From: Pachyseris speciosa
Taxonomy: Eukaryota; Cnidaria; Anthozoa; Scleractinia; Pachyseridae
Direction of reading: 5' to 3'
Assembly (NCBI GenBank): GCA_016490735.1
Contig: JAEMWC010001443.1
Coordinates: forward strand, 10,001-74,000
DNA length: 64,000 bases
Below, in pieces: positions 12,541 to 24,500 of this stretch (position 1 is its first letter; every line of letters starts with the position of its first letter). The notes under the pieces were generated by a model, which did not search any database, was not told the origin of the DNA, and worked only from the letters and a program-made list of their open reading frames with translations. Position numbers and translations under genes: made by a program.

Positions 12541-15287
12541 TTACAAAAGATTGAAATAGGACATAGCACTATCCCTGCTATGAGCAAAGAATATGCTACG
12601 TACACATTTATTCTGTTTTGTTTTGACCTTTTGTAGCCTTGTTTTACAGGCACTACCCCAACTTGTAATACCATAAGTTAGATATGGATAAATGAATGAG
12701 TGATACAGCTGTTTTAGAGTATGAACATCTACATAATATCGTAATTTATTAATAATTCCTACATTTTTCATTAATTTATTGTTGATATGCTGGATTTGGG
12801 GTCCCCAATGTAAATTCTGATCAATAAATACACCTAAATATTTTATTTGACTTTTACGCTCAATTTCAGATATATGTATATTTCCACCCATTCTTGAGGA
12901 TGAAATTACCATATAGTTTGTCTTGGTTAGGTTAATGGAAAGTTTGTTAGTGGCACAATACTTAAAAACTAATTGTAATTCCTCATTCATAACAGATTCA
13001 AGGTGTTGTAAGTTGGCACTTGTATAAAACATATTTGTATCATCAGCAAAGATTCTAAAGGATAACTTATTAGAGCAGTTTGGCAAGTCATTAATATAAA
13101 GCAGAAATAACAGTGGACCCAAGGTTGAACCTTGTGGTATTCCACAGGTAATAGTTTCACTACAGAATTTGGTATCACCAATCTTGACAAATTGAGTCCG
13201 ATTGTGTAGATAGTTTTCAAACCACTTAAAAGGAGTTCCACGAATTCCATAATGGTAAAGTTTAGACAACAGAATGTTATGGTTTACCGTGTCAAATGCT
13301 TTAGAAAAATCAAGGAAAAGACCACATGTAACTAATTTTTTATCCATGGCCTTCTTAAGTGTATCAGTGATTTCAAAAATAGCCTGCTCAGTTGAGTATC
13401 CTTTCCTAAATCCAAACTGATATTTATACATAATTTGATGTTTTTCTAAGAAGCTGTAAAGTTGATTGTAGATTAGCCTTTCAAACACTTTACTAAAAGG
13501 CGACAAAGTTGAAATAGGCCTGTAGTTACCTGGGTCAGTGACATCACCACTTTTATAAACTGGAGTAACCTGAGCAACTTTCAGAATATTAGGGACTACT
13601 CCAGTTTCAATTGATTGATTGTAAATTTTTGTAAAAGGTAATGATAGTAGCTCAGCAGCCAGTTTGATTAGTTTCTTAGGTATATCAATTGATGATTTGT
13701 TTGCATCCAAGGTTTTAAACAGAGAAAAAACCTGGGTTTCTGTTACAGTGGACATAACAAAACTGCTGGTTGGAGAAAATGAGATATACTGTGTAGGATT
13801 TTCATTACTATTAGCAATTTTACTGGCTAGATGTGGGCCAACATTGATAAAATGTTTATTAAACTGGTCTGCAATGTCAGCATTAGTAGTGTAAGTCTTG
13901 CTATTCCCGATTATTCTTAGCGGCGTGGTCTGGCCCTTAATCTTCCTTTTTATTAGTGTGCCAATAAGCTTCCATGTAGCCTTTATATTACCTTTACATA
14001 AGTCAAAATGCTTGCAGAAATAAGCTTTCTTGCTAATGTTTTTAAAATAATTCAATCTGTTTGAATATTTCTTAAATTCATCAACTTTAGCACGATCATT
14101 AGATAAAAACTGAGTTTTATACATGGTGTGTTTGGTTCTAATAGATTTTAGGATTCCCTTAGATATCCAAGGTTTTTTAAAAAGCCTTTCTTTATTTCTT
14201 GACACTTGTTTTATGGGTGCATGTATATCAACAATTGATTTAAGTGCATCAATAGTATGTGTTGTTACCTCATGTATTACTTCATGTAAATCCCTGCATT
14301 GGCCAGTAATGGCATTCCAGTCGATTGAATAGATGTCATGAACATATAAATCAGAGCTAAATTTACTGTAGTCTCTAAAGAACTGTTTCTTACACTGCTT
14401 TTTAAGTGGCATACCAGCCACACAGAAAATTGGCAGATGGTCTGAGATATCAACAGTTACAATCCCAGAAACCAGGCTGTTAGTTGTATTAGTATAAATA
14501 TGATCAATCAACGTTGCAGTCTGACTAGTGATTCTGGCAGGAGATCATAAGAATAGAGCATGTCTAGATATTGGCCTGTTTGCTGGTGCATGTGGTGTTT
14601 TAATTGATCAATATTCATATCCCCCAAGATGTATGCATCATATTTATTTAAATTTAATCCTTTTATAAGTTCGTGAAGTTTCACTGTAAACTCATCCACA
14701 CCTGCAGATGGGTGTCTGTAGATACATCCAATTAAAATATGCCTCTTATTATTGCAAGGGTCAATTTCAATCCAGCAAGATTCAACTAGTGGTAAATTGA
14801 TTTTCAAATCTGGCCTAGGAATAGTTTTAAGAGCCTTATTGGCATAAATAGCGACACCACCTGCAAGAGTGAGTGAGTCAACGTGAAAAAAGTTATAGTT
14901 AAGTATTTCTGTATTAGAAATAGAATTTGGGTTCAGACGGGTTTCAGTGATAGCTGTAATATCAAGCCCTGAGTCTAATGAGTATAACATGTCATTCAAT
15001 AGATCCAGGTTTTTTGCCAGACTTCTTATATTACAGTGAAAAAGAGAGATTCCTTTGCCTTGCCGACTTGTTAAAACATTATTCATCTTAGATATACTAT
15101 AGTAGTCAGACTGTTGGTTAATAAACATATGATCAGGGTCAGCCTTATCATTTTTATATGGGTTAGGTAGTAGATTATAAAAATCAGACTCCATTACCTC
15201 ATGAAATTTGATAGACGAAATACTATGGACAAAGATGAATTCCCTATCATCTAAATTATAGAAGGGTAATAGTTGAAGTGTGTTCAT
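12541..15287 (-). pseudogene. LINE B ORF2: APE endonuclease-reverse transcriptase, one frameshift
   Basis: Two overlapping frames make up one protein. The upstream part (15,287-14,508) is an exonuclease-endonuclease-phosphatase domain with SLFHCNIRSL (N of the active site), AITETRLN (catalytic E), GGVAIYA, GCIYRHP and YILGDMNID (D-x-N). The downstream part (14,511-12,541, 656 codons) begins with LIDHIYTN and SDHLPI (the catalytic S-D-H of the same nuclease). It continues into the reverse transcriptase with LFLDFSKAFDTVNH, QGSTLGPLLFLLYIND and FADDTNMF (catalytic aspartates), then a thumb with TNYMVIS and YLGVFIDQNLHW. The split is a frameshift of one base just upstream of 14,511. It would nick target DNA and copy the element RNA by target-primed reverse transcription. 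All catalytic motifs look intact apart from the frameshift. Confidence 0.88.
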
Positions 15288-15329
15288 GTTAGGAGGCTAC
15301 TTGATCAATACATAACACTAAACATAAAA

Positions 15330-16199
15330 TCAACTATTACGTATCTGCTCAAGATAATCTTCAAATTCCTCATGAGTGTTAAAAACTCGAGTGGGAGAGA
15401 TTTCATTCACTTTGAGCATGATCTTGCCATTACTGGTCCACAAATATTTAGGATTGTTCGCCCGTTTGTATTCTTTTACTCGCCCGAAAAGCCTTTTCCG
15501 GTAATTAGTCAAAGACTCATTAATGTAAATCTTACTATTTCCAGAATTGTTCGTTTCAGCAGCTGAAGGCAAATGACTGGTGTTTTTTCCAACCAAATTC
15601 TTTCGTTTCTTGTAGACTTCCTCCCTCTTCTCTCTTCGGAGAAATTTGACTATCAAACGATTTTTTACTTTCTGCGTATCAGGAAGCCTGTGGGCTGTTG
15701 CAATGTTGCTGTCCTGAATTTCTACTCCAATAAAAGAACCAATTTCTTTGACAATTTGATTAGGGTTGTTTTGAGAGGTAATTGGGATGCCCGTAACTTC
15801 CAAACAATCTCTTCGCAAGTATTGCTGCGTTTCATCGAGTGAGCATTCGATGTGATAGAGAACATCCTCATGCTTATGAGTCGTTTGCGCCAACTCATCT
15901 CTTTTCTCTTCAAGTAAATCCGTGATCTCCTTGTATTTATTGTCAAGCTTCTTTGTTTCACCTTTGGAACTTTGCAGGGCTTGGATAACAGTATCATATT
16001 TCTTTGATATGAAGTCCTGAGACTGCTCCATAGCATTGCATCTTTCGGTTAGTCGTTTGATACTTGATTTCAACGCTTGTATCTCTGTCTTAATTTCCCG
16101 TCTAATACTAGGTAAAAATTCATCTTTCCACATTCCTCTTAATTGATCAGCACTTAGATACCTTTCACTAGTCATAATTATCGCAGATGTTGATTGCAT
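15330..16199 (-). CDS. LINE B ORF1: coiled-coil RNA-binding protein
   Basis: Intact 289-residue frame. Residues about 35-125 are strongly helical and charged with a heptad look (coiled coil for trimerisation). This is followed by QQYLRRDCLEVTGIP, the typical start of an RRM-like nucleic-acid-binding domain in LINE ORF1 proteins, then IATAHRLPD and RLIVKFLRREKREEVY. A basic C-terminal domain follows (YRKRLFGRVKEYKR). It lies 42 bp upstream of ORF2 in the same orientation, the usual LINE layout. Its role would be to package the element RNA as a ribonucleoprotein and act as chaperone. No disruption was noticed. Confidence 0.8.
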   Translation of the reverse strand: MQSTSAIIMTSERYLSADQLRGMWKDEFLPSIRREIKTEIQALKSSIKRLTERCNAMEQSQDFISKKYDTVIQALQSSKGETKKLDNKYKEITDLLEEKRDELAQTTHKHEDVLYHIECSLDETQQYLRRDCLEVTGIPITSQNNPNQIVKEIGSFIGVEIQDSNIATAHRLPDTQKVKNRLIVKFLRREKREEVYKKRKNLVGKNTSHLPSAAETNNSGNSKIYINESLTNYRKRLFGRVKEYKRANNPKYLWTSNGKIMLKVNEISPTRVFNTHEEFEDYLEQIRNS

Positions 16200-16261
16200 T
16201 TGTAGATTTCAACAACAAGCAAGCAGAGCACATGTCATGCCGCCATGATTATGCAAATTAC

Positions 16262-16983
16262 CTATGCATTGATCGAAAGCCAGATGGGTACGTATTCAAG
16301 AGGCTATTATTCTGAAAGTAATCATAAAGTTGATGATAAATAATTTTTTCCAAAATTTTTGAGACGAGTGGCCCTACTGATATTGGTCGATAGTTCCCTA
16401 GTTCATGCTTGGATCCTTTCTTAAACAGAGGTGTACCTTTGGCAATTTTCCACTCGTTTGGAAAGATTTCAGCATCTATACAGCTCTTAAAAATGTATGC
16501 TAAGGACAGCCCGACAATACTGCTAGAAAGTGTTATGAGTTTACAGGGAATTCTATCTAACCCAGTAGCTTTTTTGCATCTACCTGGTTCAAAAGCCTGC
16601 ATACAGTGCTAGCACTAGAGGCTTGAAGAGAAAATATTGTGTCCGTGGGTTGTAGATAGAATTCTGGCTCAATGATTAACGGCTGTATTTCACTTGCCAA
16701 ATTTGATCCAATAGTCGTTGAACACTTCTGCCATTTCATCTGCAGAAGTAATAGGTTCATTGTTTACCTTAATTTCGGAAACATTTTGTTCCCTGCCACA
16801 TTTGCGTGAACTTAGGTCGTCAATCAGCGACCATGTCTTTCAGGGATTCTTTTTTATTCACTTTCAAGTTATGCATAAATACTGTTTCTTTGCCAATTTA
16901 ATGGCATTGTTTACTTCATTTCAAGCTTGCTTATGTCGTTCCCAAGCTGTTGTGTTATTTCTTGAATAGCAATTTTCTTCATA
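16262..16983 (-). mobile_element. LINE A, RT N-half piece
   Basis: Minus-strand frames encode the RT fingers of LINE A: ATGLDRIPCKLI, PNEWKIAKGTPLFKKGS, NYRPISVGPLVSKILEKII and GFRSMH. The last is cut exactly where LINE B begins. Upstream (16,600-16,980) the linker between endonuclease and RT is readable in broken frames (NEVNNAIKLAKKQY). The RKI/YEEN junction at 16,982 is where the TA-flanked insertion interrupts it. Several frameshifts and stops are present. Confidence 0.85.
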
Positions 16984-18313
16984 TAATTCTGTTTATAGCG
17001 GAGCTCCAGCGGCCCAAAGGGCCACCAAGTGGAGCACCATAGTTAAGAAAATACGGTAACCCATCTATTCGAAAAAATTTGGTTTTGGTAACCGTACGTA
17101 CGTTGTCCGTATGTACGCCCGTATAAAAATCAAGAACTACTTTAAAGATACTCCGGAAGGTGAATTTTAAACTGATAAAATGGAAGAGCAAAACATTTTT
17201 CTCAGGAAATTAAATTTTGGATCCACTTGTATGGCACCCGGATTGTGTGGTTGTGAAACAAAATGATTTAACGCTTCAAGGGCTTGTTCACTTTACCACG
17301 GCATCTTGCAGCTCACCATGAAAGTTCACTTCACAAGTCACCATGAATGGGAGGAACGAGCAGCTCAAATGTTGGGGAAGAAGTTCTTTCTTGCAATTTT
17401 TGTAGATGCATGTTTTTACTTTAGTGGATCGATGCATATTTTCAAGTCGTAGAAAGCTCGACAACACAGGTAACTTAAATAAATTGAAGCTTAGCATTTG
17501 AGGTTTAATCATTGTTTCTTTTGTTCAGGAGTGAAACTTGTATTTTTGTCTCGACTGGATATAAATAACAATCTACTCGTTTTGGACACGTTTTGCACAA
17601 CGAGGGCAATTTCAGCAAATTTCTGAAAATACAAGTGATATTAATCCTTAATTTTACTTGGCCCCATGCGATTACCTATCCAAACTATCAGGGTTGTTTT
17701 CCTTTTTCTCCTTTCTACGACATTTAAGCTTATGTTTAAGCTTAACGTACTACGTAATAAGTTTGTAAAGCCCCGGCTAAAAGATCAAACATTTTCATCC
17801 AACATCGTGTTTGTCACACATAACGTTTGGTGGCTACATGCATAACAATGCCGGACCAAGTGAGTCCAAAAAATGATTTTTGCGTATTATCGCTGACATT
17901 TTTGACATCATTTGGTTTATTTGGTTGCTTTTTACCGTTTGTCTACTTTGGGTTGTTGGGGTGGCTAAATGATCAAACATTTGTTCGTAATGCGAAATTT
18001 TGGATGAATATGTTTGATCTAGATCAAACATGGAAAGCCATTTAATGCACTATTTTGAGAGGTGGCTAAACCTTCAAACATGCTCTTCCAACGATGTTAG
18101 ATGAAAATATTTGATTGTTCTTAGATTATTAAATTTGTTTTCGAACAAACACACGTGTCGACTGTATTGTATTCTTGTAATGTTTTGAGGATTTTGAACC
18201 GCAGTCAATTCTAAACATAAAATGTTGGTGCAAGGAAAGCCATGCGGTGTTGCGCAATACCAGTACAAAATAATCATGGAGCTCCACTTTTAGGCTTGCC
18301 TAAATCTATATAT
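16984..18313. mobile_element. TA-flanked 1.33-kb insertion of unknown family inside LINE A
   Basis: LINE A coding sequence stops at 16,983 and resumes at 18,314. Deleting the interval leaving one TA dinucleotide gives a clean in-frame join (Arg-Lys-Ile-Tyr-Glu-Glu-Asn). Both ends contain the palindrome GGAGCTCC close to the border (about 16,998 and 18,276), and the interior has an ACGTACGTACGT-rich stretch at 17,092-17,125. No clear long terminal inverted repeats, no transposase and no poly-A tail were recognised. The TA target duplication suggests a Tc1/mariner-like or other TA-targeting non-autonomous element, but this is inference. Confidence 0.6.
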
Positions 18314-20382
18314 TAGATTTTGCGAGTCAGTTCATGTGTCATCCACGGGGAGTGTTTATTGGAGACCCATTTACTTTGAAGTGGGGCATGCTTATCAACT
18401 ACTTCCATAAATACATTTTTCCAAACATCCCACATTGCTTCTGGATTTGTCTCTGAAAAAACTCTATTCCATGGCTTTTGTACAACATCGTTGAGGAAGT
18501 GGTGGTGGTTAAAATTTTTAGAAATGTGTCTCAATCGTGCGATGACCACCAGTTCGCTCATAGCAGATTTTAAGGGTCATGAAGACCAGAGAATGATCAA
18601 CTACACCAGAGTTTCATATTTTTTTGGGCAAAATAGTTATACAGAGATCAATCAACGTTCTCGAGGTGGGTGTAATTCTAGTCGGTTCGGAGATCAATTG
18701 ACTCAGTCCATATATATCAAGAATGCTCGCTAGAGTAGATGAGTTATGATTATTTGATCCATCATGCATATTACAGTTTAGATGACCCGGAAGGTAAAAG
18801 TATTTCTGTTCAGAGTCCACTTTATCGACTAGAGACTCAAAATGCCGAAAGATATCGTGGGGAGAGTTTGGGGGTTTATACCACGTACTAATGAAGAAGT
18901 TACGGTCTGGAGTGGGGTCTAATAATTTCAATGACAACACCTTCAAGTTGGTCATCACATAGATCGTCACGGATCTGGTAATTTATGTTATTCCGTAAAT
19001 ACATGCAAACACCATCACCATTTCGGCCATTAACAGAGCGATCTTTCCTAACAACCTCAAATCCTGGCAAGTGTATTTCATTATCATTGACTGAACTATC
19101 AATCTTCGTTTCGTTCTAGCCAGTACATCAATTTTAGAGTTGCATACAAAAAATTTGAGATCATCCAAATGAGCAAGTAAACTATTGATATTCAATGCCG
19201 CCATGATGAAACCCCGGCCAAATGGATTGATAGTGGATGGGTTGCCGTTATTGTTAGTGTACTTATGATTTATTCGCGGAGGCAAAGACTCATCTGTATC
19301 CCAGTCGGCAATACTCTAATCACCTCTTAAGTAATTAATAAAATTTGTCGCAAGTTGGGCAGTTCCTTTAGTGTTGAGGTGTAGACTACTCCTATTTAGG
19401 TCATGTTCGGGAGAGATATTTGAGTGGTCGACATACCCCCATCCATTTTGATTGCAAAAATTTTTAAGTATCTTGTTGACACCCGACACTTTGACAGTGA
19501 GGAAATCATCATCAGACCTTAGAATAATACCGGATATCACAAGATCAGCCAAGGATTCCTTACTAACCATGGTGGCCAGGTTAACGATCTCCTCGGCACA
19601 ATCACGCACAGATGCACTTGATCGAAGGCTGTTAGTTCCAACATGAATCAAAATCGCATGAGGGTTTTTTTTTGTAAAATTGGCTTAATGTGATCTCTCA
19701 AGTCCATAGTAGTGCATCCAGGGAAGGAGGAAACTTTGACTTTTGCAGATCTCGAGATTTTCCGTCCCTGAAGGTTCTTTAAGATAGAATCACCAACTAT
19801 AAACACTTCCTTTCTCTTTGCTGATTGATTAGCTGGATCATTTCTTTCACTGTCTGAAGTTTGCATTGCTCTATTAGTGCAGTTTTTAGAGTTTGAAGTC
19901 TGGGAATGCCCAGCGCTTGGTACCTTGTTTCTTCTATCTTCACTAACTTCGTTATTTGGTGTTGGGCTCACATTAGTGAAAGTACCTTGAGCCTCATTCC
20001 CAAGGGGCTCAAATCTATTGCGAGTATCAATGTTTTCTCCACATGGGAGTTTTCCCCAAGGGACCAACGATCATCTACCTTTTGTAGACGCCTGTCACAT
20101 TCATACTTTCACATTCATACCAAGGACAATGTTCGATTTTGACAGGACAGGCATTTTTCCTCTAGTTCTTTGATCTCCTTTTCTTTTTTAGTGTAAAGTC
20201 AACAACAAATGATCGCACCTCGTTTTATAATCAATGACCTCTGCGGCTACCATATGTTCTTCTTGTTTTTTAATATTTGCAGACAGGAGATTTGCATTTT
20301 CTTCTACCTTTTTCTGTAGGATGAGTAGGTCAAGTTTAAGACCCTCGCTCTGGAATTAAACATTCCTGTCCTTCTCGGTTGG
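18314..20382 (-). mobile_element. LINE A, ORF1 C-half (esterase) and APE endonuclease piece
   Basis: Minus strand from 20,382 down: a helical ORF1 region (readable as VEENANLLSANIKKQEEHM), then an SGNH/GDSL hydrolase domain with VFIVGDSILKNLQ (catalytic Ser), VSSFPGCTTMDLRDHIKP, IHVGTNSLR (Asn block) and LNRSSLHLNTKG (catalytic Asp/His block). This domain is diagnostic of many CR1-type ORF1 proteins. A run of nine A on the coding strand (about 19,664) causes a frameshift between the two parts. Downstream is the APE endonuclease (AALNINSLLAHLDDLKFF, ISTWYKPPNSP, YLPGHLNCNM, TSRTLIDLCIT) and the linker to the RT. Frames are broken in several places; the GDLN block is mutated to GHLN. The piece is bounded by the Polinton target duplication above and the TA-flanked insertion below. 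Confidence 0.88.
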
Positions 20383-20388
20383 CCGATG
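20383..20388. repeat. Polinton target-site duplication CCGATG, left copy
   Basis: CCGATG immediately precedes the terminal AGTAGTATAG of the Polinton and recurs exactly after its other end (39,583-39,588). Six-base duplications are the known signature of Polinton/Maverick integration by a retroviral-type integrase. Confidence 0.93.
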
Positions 20389-20575
20389 AGTAGTATAGTA
20401 GTTGGGGGTTCCAGATCATTTATGATCTCAAACGAACCCAACTATTATAGTCTCCATCTGATGGTACAATTCGATGATATCATATTATGATCTTGTATTT
20501 TTGGAAATCTATATATTTTTTAAAATGCGTGACTTTCTTGGAAAAATCAGCAAGCGTGACATTCTCGGAAAAACA
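20389..20575. repeat. Polinton left terminal inverted repeat
   Basis: Matches the reverse complement of the right end. The inner half (about 20,478-20,575) is nearly identical and includes two direct copies of GCGTGAC-TTCT-GGAAAAA. The outer half differs because the right repeat carries extra short tandem units. The first 63 bases form an imperfect palindrome (AGTAGTATAGTAGTTGGG against CCCAACTATTATAGT). Confidence 0.9.
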
Positions 20576-20600
20576 GGGAACCCCCAAGTACTATACTATT
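20576..20600. repeat. Internal inverted copy of the Polinton terminus
   Basis: GGAACCCCCAAGTACTATAC here is an almost perfect copy of the right-hand terminus, placed just inside the left repeat. The first 212 bp of the element therefore look like a mini-element bounded by its own inverted ends. It may be a trace of a replication or recombination event at the end. Confidence 0.75.
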
Positions 20601-21581
20601 CACCATTCGATGGAATTAACCCTATAACACCATAAAATCATACTCATTCTATAGTTAACCATTTTATGAAAATCTATATATTTTTATCAAATAAATGCTT
20701 TTGTTTCATAGAGCTTTCAACGCCTGTTTGGCAAAGAGAGGTGATGCAGAAAAAAATAGCAAAACTGGTGGCCACCAGAACCTCTCATGAGGGACTTAAT
20801 TTGGAATTTGAATTACCACCCGTCCCTCATGAGAGGTTTTTTTTTGTTTTTTGAATTCCCACCTCCACACCGCCCGAGCACTATCATTTATGTTTTTCCC
20901 ACCTCCACACCGCCCGAGCACTATCATTTATGTTTTTCCCACCTCCACTCCGCTCGGGCACTATCAGACCATCTTAGGGCCAAGTATTTGTTTAATTGTT
21001 TTTTTCACCCTCCGGCTTGAGGTTGAACCGGCACTTCTGACAAGCCTAAGCTCGACTATAGCTCTACCCAACAACCCGACACCATCTCAGGGTGATTTTT
21101 TGTGTGTTTTTAACCCATGGAATAACGGCGGGGTTTTTTCGTTATTCCATGGGGTGGCTTGTATACATTTCGCTAACGAAAGGCCCCCGCTTTTTCCAAT
21201 CGTTAGATACTTTGTATACAAGCCACAATTTATCTGTGTAAAAAACCCTTTTATATGCGTTTGTATTTTCATTTTTACGCTTGTGGTACATAAATGAAAT
21301 TTTCAAAGATAAAAATTAATACGCATGTGTAAAAAGCGAAAAATCTAGAATCCCCAAAACATAGTGACGTAGTTTGATGACTCATTCGAAAGGGAAACCC
21401 CCCAACAAATGTTCCTGTCTCATATGCTAATTCTTCGGGTAAAGGGTCAGAAAAAGGGCAGTATTTTAAATTAAATATACAACAAAACTCACAATACTAT
21501 CCTGAACTTGGCAAATCAGTGGGTTTGAGGCGATAAAAACACCACAACTATGGTGTGACGTCAACAGCTAGCTGAACTTTT
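20601..21581. promoter_or_regulatory. Polinton left non-coding region with stacked hairpins and 40-bp repeats
   Basis: No credible gene, although a 148-codon frame runs across it. It holds an inverted repeat ACCTCTCATGAGGGAC at 20,780-20,795 and 20,822-20,837 followed by T runs. Three 40-bp direct repeats (CCCACCTCCACACCGCCCGA...) begin at 20,858, 20,898 and 20,938. A perfect hairpin ACCCATGGAATAACG lies at 21,113-21,127 and 21,140-21,155. A second long hairpin has arms 21,157-21,180 and 21,200-21,224. Hairpins in a non-coding end next to the polymerase gene could serve replication, packaging or transcript termination; function is inferred only. Confidence 0.6.
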
Positions 21582-24500
21582 TTAGATTTTATAATGTCCG
21601 TATGCGTAGCTTGTCACACCATTATCATGAATATACCGCTTATCATCAAAACAGCTGAGTGATACTTTATTGATTTCATAACTTCCTAATTGATGATTTT
21701 GACTTCTTATTGTTTTCATTTTATGGTGTATCTGTTTATTATTGAAGAGTGTCTCTTTATAGTTTTCATGTTGAATGTTCTTTTTAATGACGTTCTTTTT
21801 GATCCCTTTAGCAGTCTTTCCTCCTGTTTGGTTGTCTTTCATGTAGCTATACATTTTTGATCGTAGACCGATGAATTCACAAACGGGAACTCCTGCGGCT
21901 TCATCTTTGAATTTACCAATTACTTTTTTATTTGACTTATTAAAATACGGTGAGCTTTCAGGGTAGTCGCTGTTATCGAATTTATCTTTATCGTTCCAGA
22001 AATTTCTATAGACGTCTTCGGTTTCAATTTCGTATGTTAATGAGTCAGTGTCTGTGAATAGTAATTTGGCTTTGTTATTATATTTATTTTTGATGTAGTT
22101 ATAACATATGTCGGTTTAGCAGCCATTTTTAATAGTTTCTTTTCATCGGTGACTAATCTGACGTCTACTCGCTTTCTGATATTTTCCATCGTTTTTCCGA
22201 AGACTGAATTGTTCATGAGTTTGAAGAAGTCTTTCTCAAAGGCATTTTTAGCATTAGTTCTTTTCTGAGTGTTGAAATTAATATATTGCTTCAACCATGC
22301 GGACTGATTGAACTCTAGTACTCGATGGACTTTCGTTATTTTTAAACTGAGATTTGTATAGAGTTGAAGGTTTCTGTAATGAAGCACGTATTTTTCTTTG
22401 TTGCTTAATGTTGGTAGCAGTTTATGTACCAAACCAGTTGATATCTTGTATTTCTTCGCGATGTTTTTGCAATAATCTGATAGCATGTCCTCGGTCACTT
22501 TAATCTTTTCCGGCCCTAGCGGGTAGTCGTTATGGAGGTTGTGTAGTTCTTCAGGATATTCTATGTCAACTTCCAGAATCAAACTCTTCTCACTATCTTC
22601 TTTATACTTGGCTAGGTCTAACTTGTCGATCTGTTTTTGTGTCATCCATCTGAATCCGCCTGTTGGAAGGTATTGACTCATAGCCCAACCGTATAGATTA
22701 TTAGCATCGAGATACGTGATATACTTTGAGGGCGCCTTCTCATCGTATTCTTTCATGTATTTATTGTTTGCTCTTCCATATCGGTTTGCTATATAACTGA
22801 TTCCTCCACGCATACCCTTTTCAATGAATTGAAACATATCAATATCAACCATAAGCTCTAGTTTAATGTCAGTCATTTTAAGCATAGCATCCCACGAAAG
22901 CCCTGGAGACGTGAAATAATGACATGGGTCCAGTTTGTAGTATTCAAGGCATGTTTTCCTGAAGTTTTCAAATACATCAGCTAATAGGAGGATGTCAGAT
23001 TTCAGGTACAGGTCATGGTATTCACCCATATTTTTGAGAGAGAATGTATTCCACACATTCTGAGCATGTTGATAATCTTCATCACTAATGTGTTCATCTC
23101 TTAATATGCTGTAAAATTCTTCTTTTGCTGGTAGTTTTTCATTGAATTTATCGTAACTGTCCATGTAGTCGTAAGGGTAGACCCTTTTTGTGCCATCAGA
23201 TCAAGATCATTACCCTTGAACTCTTGAGAGGTGTATTTCAAGGCTTCTTTAGGAAGATTACTGACTAGTCTATCCAAACCAGAGCTCATGAATTGAAAAC
23301 TATCAATGAAGGTGAAATTATTACCAAGCATGAAAGCCATGTATTTTTCCATATTGTTGGGAATGGCATTGATTGCCATTTGACACTTTTCACCTTTCTT
23401 ATTTGTGTAAGTGTGTTTCTTAACAATAGCTCCAATTTCTTGCATAATGAAATGGCTGTCATAACCTCTCAGATTGTGGAAAATGACTGGTATTTTTATT
23501 TCTTCTGGGCTTACTCTTAGTTTCAGATTACATTCTTGATGGGCAGAGCCTCTGTATTTACCAGTAATATGACAATGATCTCGAACTTGAATATCTTTAT
23601 TAGTATATTTTTTATTACAAATATGACATTCTTTAGCTTTTTGAAATTCATCCTCATCCTCTTTCGTCATTTTTAATGGTTTGTTGAATTCCTTTTTCAT
23701 GATATTTTTGCAATATTTGACTTCTTCTATCATTTTTTCCATAAATTTGTAAACGGCTTTTTCACCTCTGTAAATTGTTACAGGTTTGCTATGTTTGTCA
23801 TCATAACAACAAACCACTTTATAACCATATCCACAGTCTGTGTGTTTTTGGTATGCTTCTGTATATGATTTGTCATTATTGGGTTGGCAACCATGTATTT
23901 TTTCAGTTTGGCCTCAAAATCAGCATATATCACAAATGGCACTGGTAGTTGTTTATGGAAGTTGTTGAATTTTAGTGTGTTGTTATTTTTGTCAGGCATT
24001 TTTACTGCCTGTGTTCCATTCACCTGAATACAATTGTCTTTGTGATTATTTAGTACTCTTTCAGAGCTGAAGCATTGAAGACAATACATGCAGAAATGTT
24101 TTCTTTCTTTGTGTTTTGTTTGATTGTACATTAACTTGTTGAAATCTTTGATCAACACATAGTGCTTGTTTTCATTTTCAGTTATTAGAAGCAGATTCAT
24201 ATGGTCTTCATATTTTTCTTTTGAGACATAAATTGGATATGGTTGTTTGTCTTCATAACCGAAAACATTGATGTTGATCTCATTTTGTTTTTCTATTTTG
24301 TTGTATTGTTTGGTAGTCACTGGAAATTCAATTCCTGAATAATCTAAATTTTCAATAAATTGCTTGTCAACTTTTTTAATTCTCTGTGGGTATTTGTCTT
24401 GTGGATTCAAATGTCTGATGTGACACCATCTGAAGCATTCATTATCCTCATTTTTCATATTAATCAATCCCTTTGCACTGTTTCTGAGTTCCTGTGGTAG

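Larger units (their letters stand above)
11888..16261 (-). mobile_element. LINE B: near-full-length APE-type non-LTR retrotransposon
   Basis: A 4.4-kb minus-strand element with ORF1 (15,330-16,199) and an endonuclease-reverse transcriptase ORF2 (12,541-15,287). The 3' UTR runs to a (CTAAA)n tail seen on the plus strand as repeated TTTAG at about 11,888-11,910. It is inserted within the RT gene of LINE A in the same orientation, and is flanked by CTAT. The 5' end near 16,261 starts just before the ORF1 leader. Only one frameshift was noticed in ORF2, so it is much younger than LINE A. Clade (CR1/L2 group) is inferred from the APE endonuclease and RT motifs. Confidence 0.88.

Noticed and set aside
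20851..21297. 148-codon plus-strand frame at the left end of the Polinton
   Set aside because: It is produced by the 40-bp direct repeats and hairpins; composition is low-complexity with no domain, and no start motif like that of the other genes.
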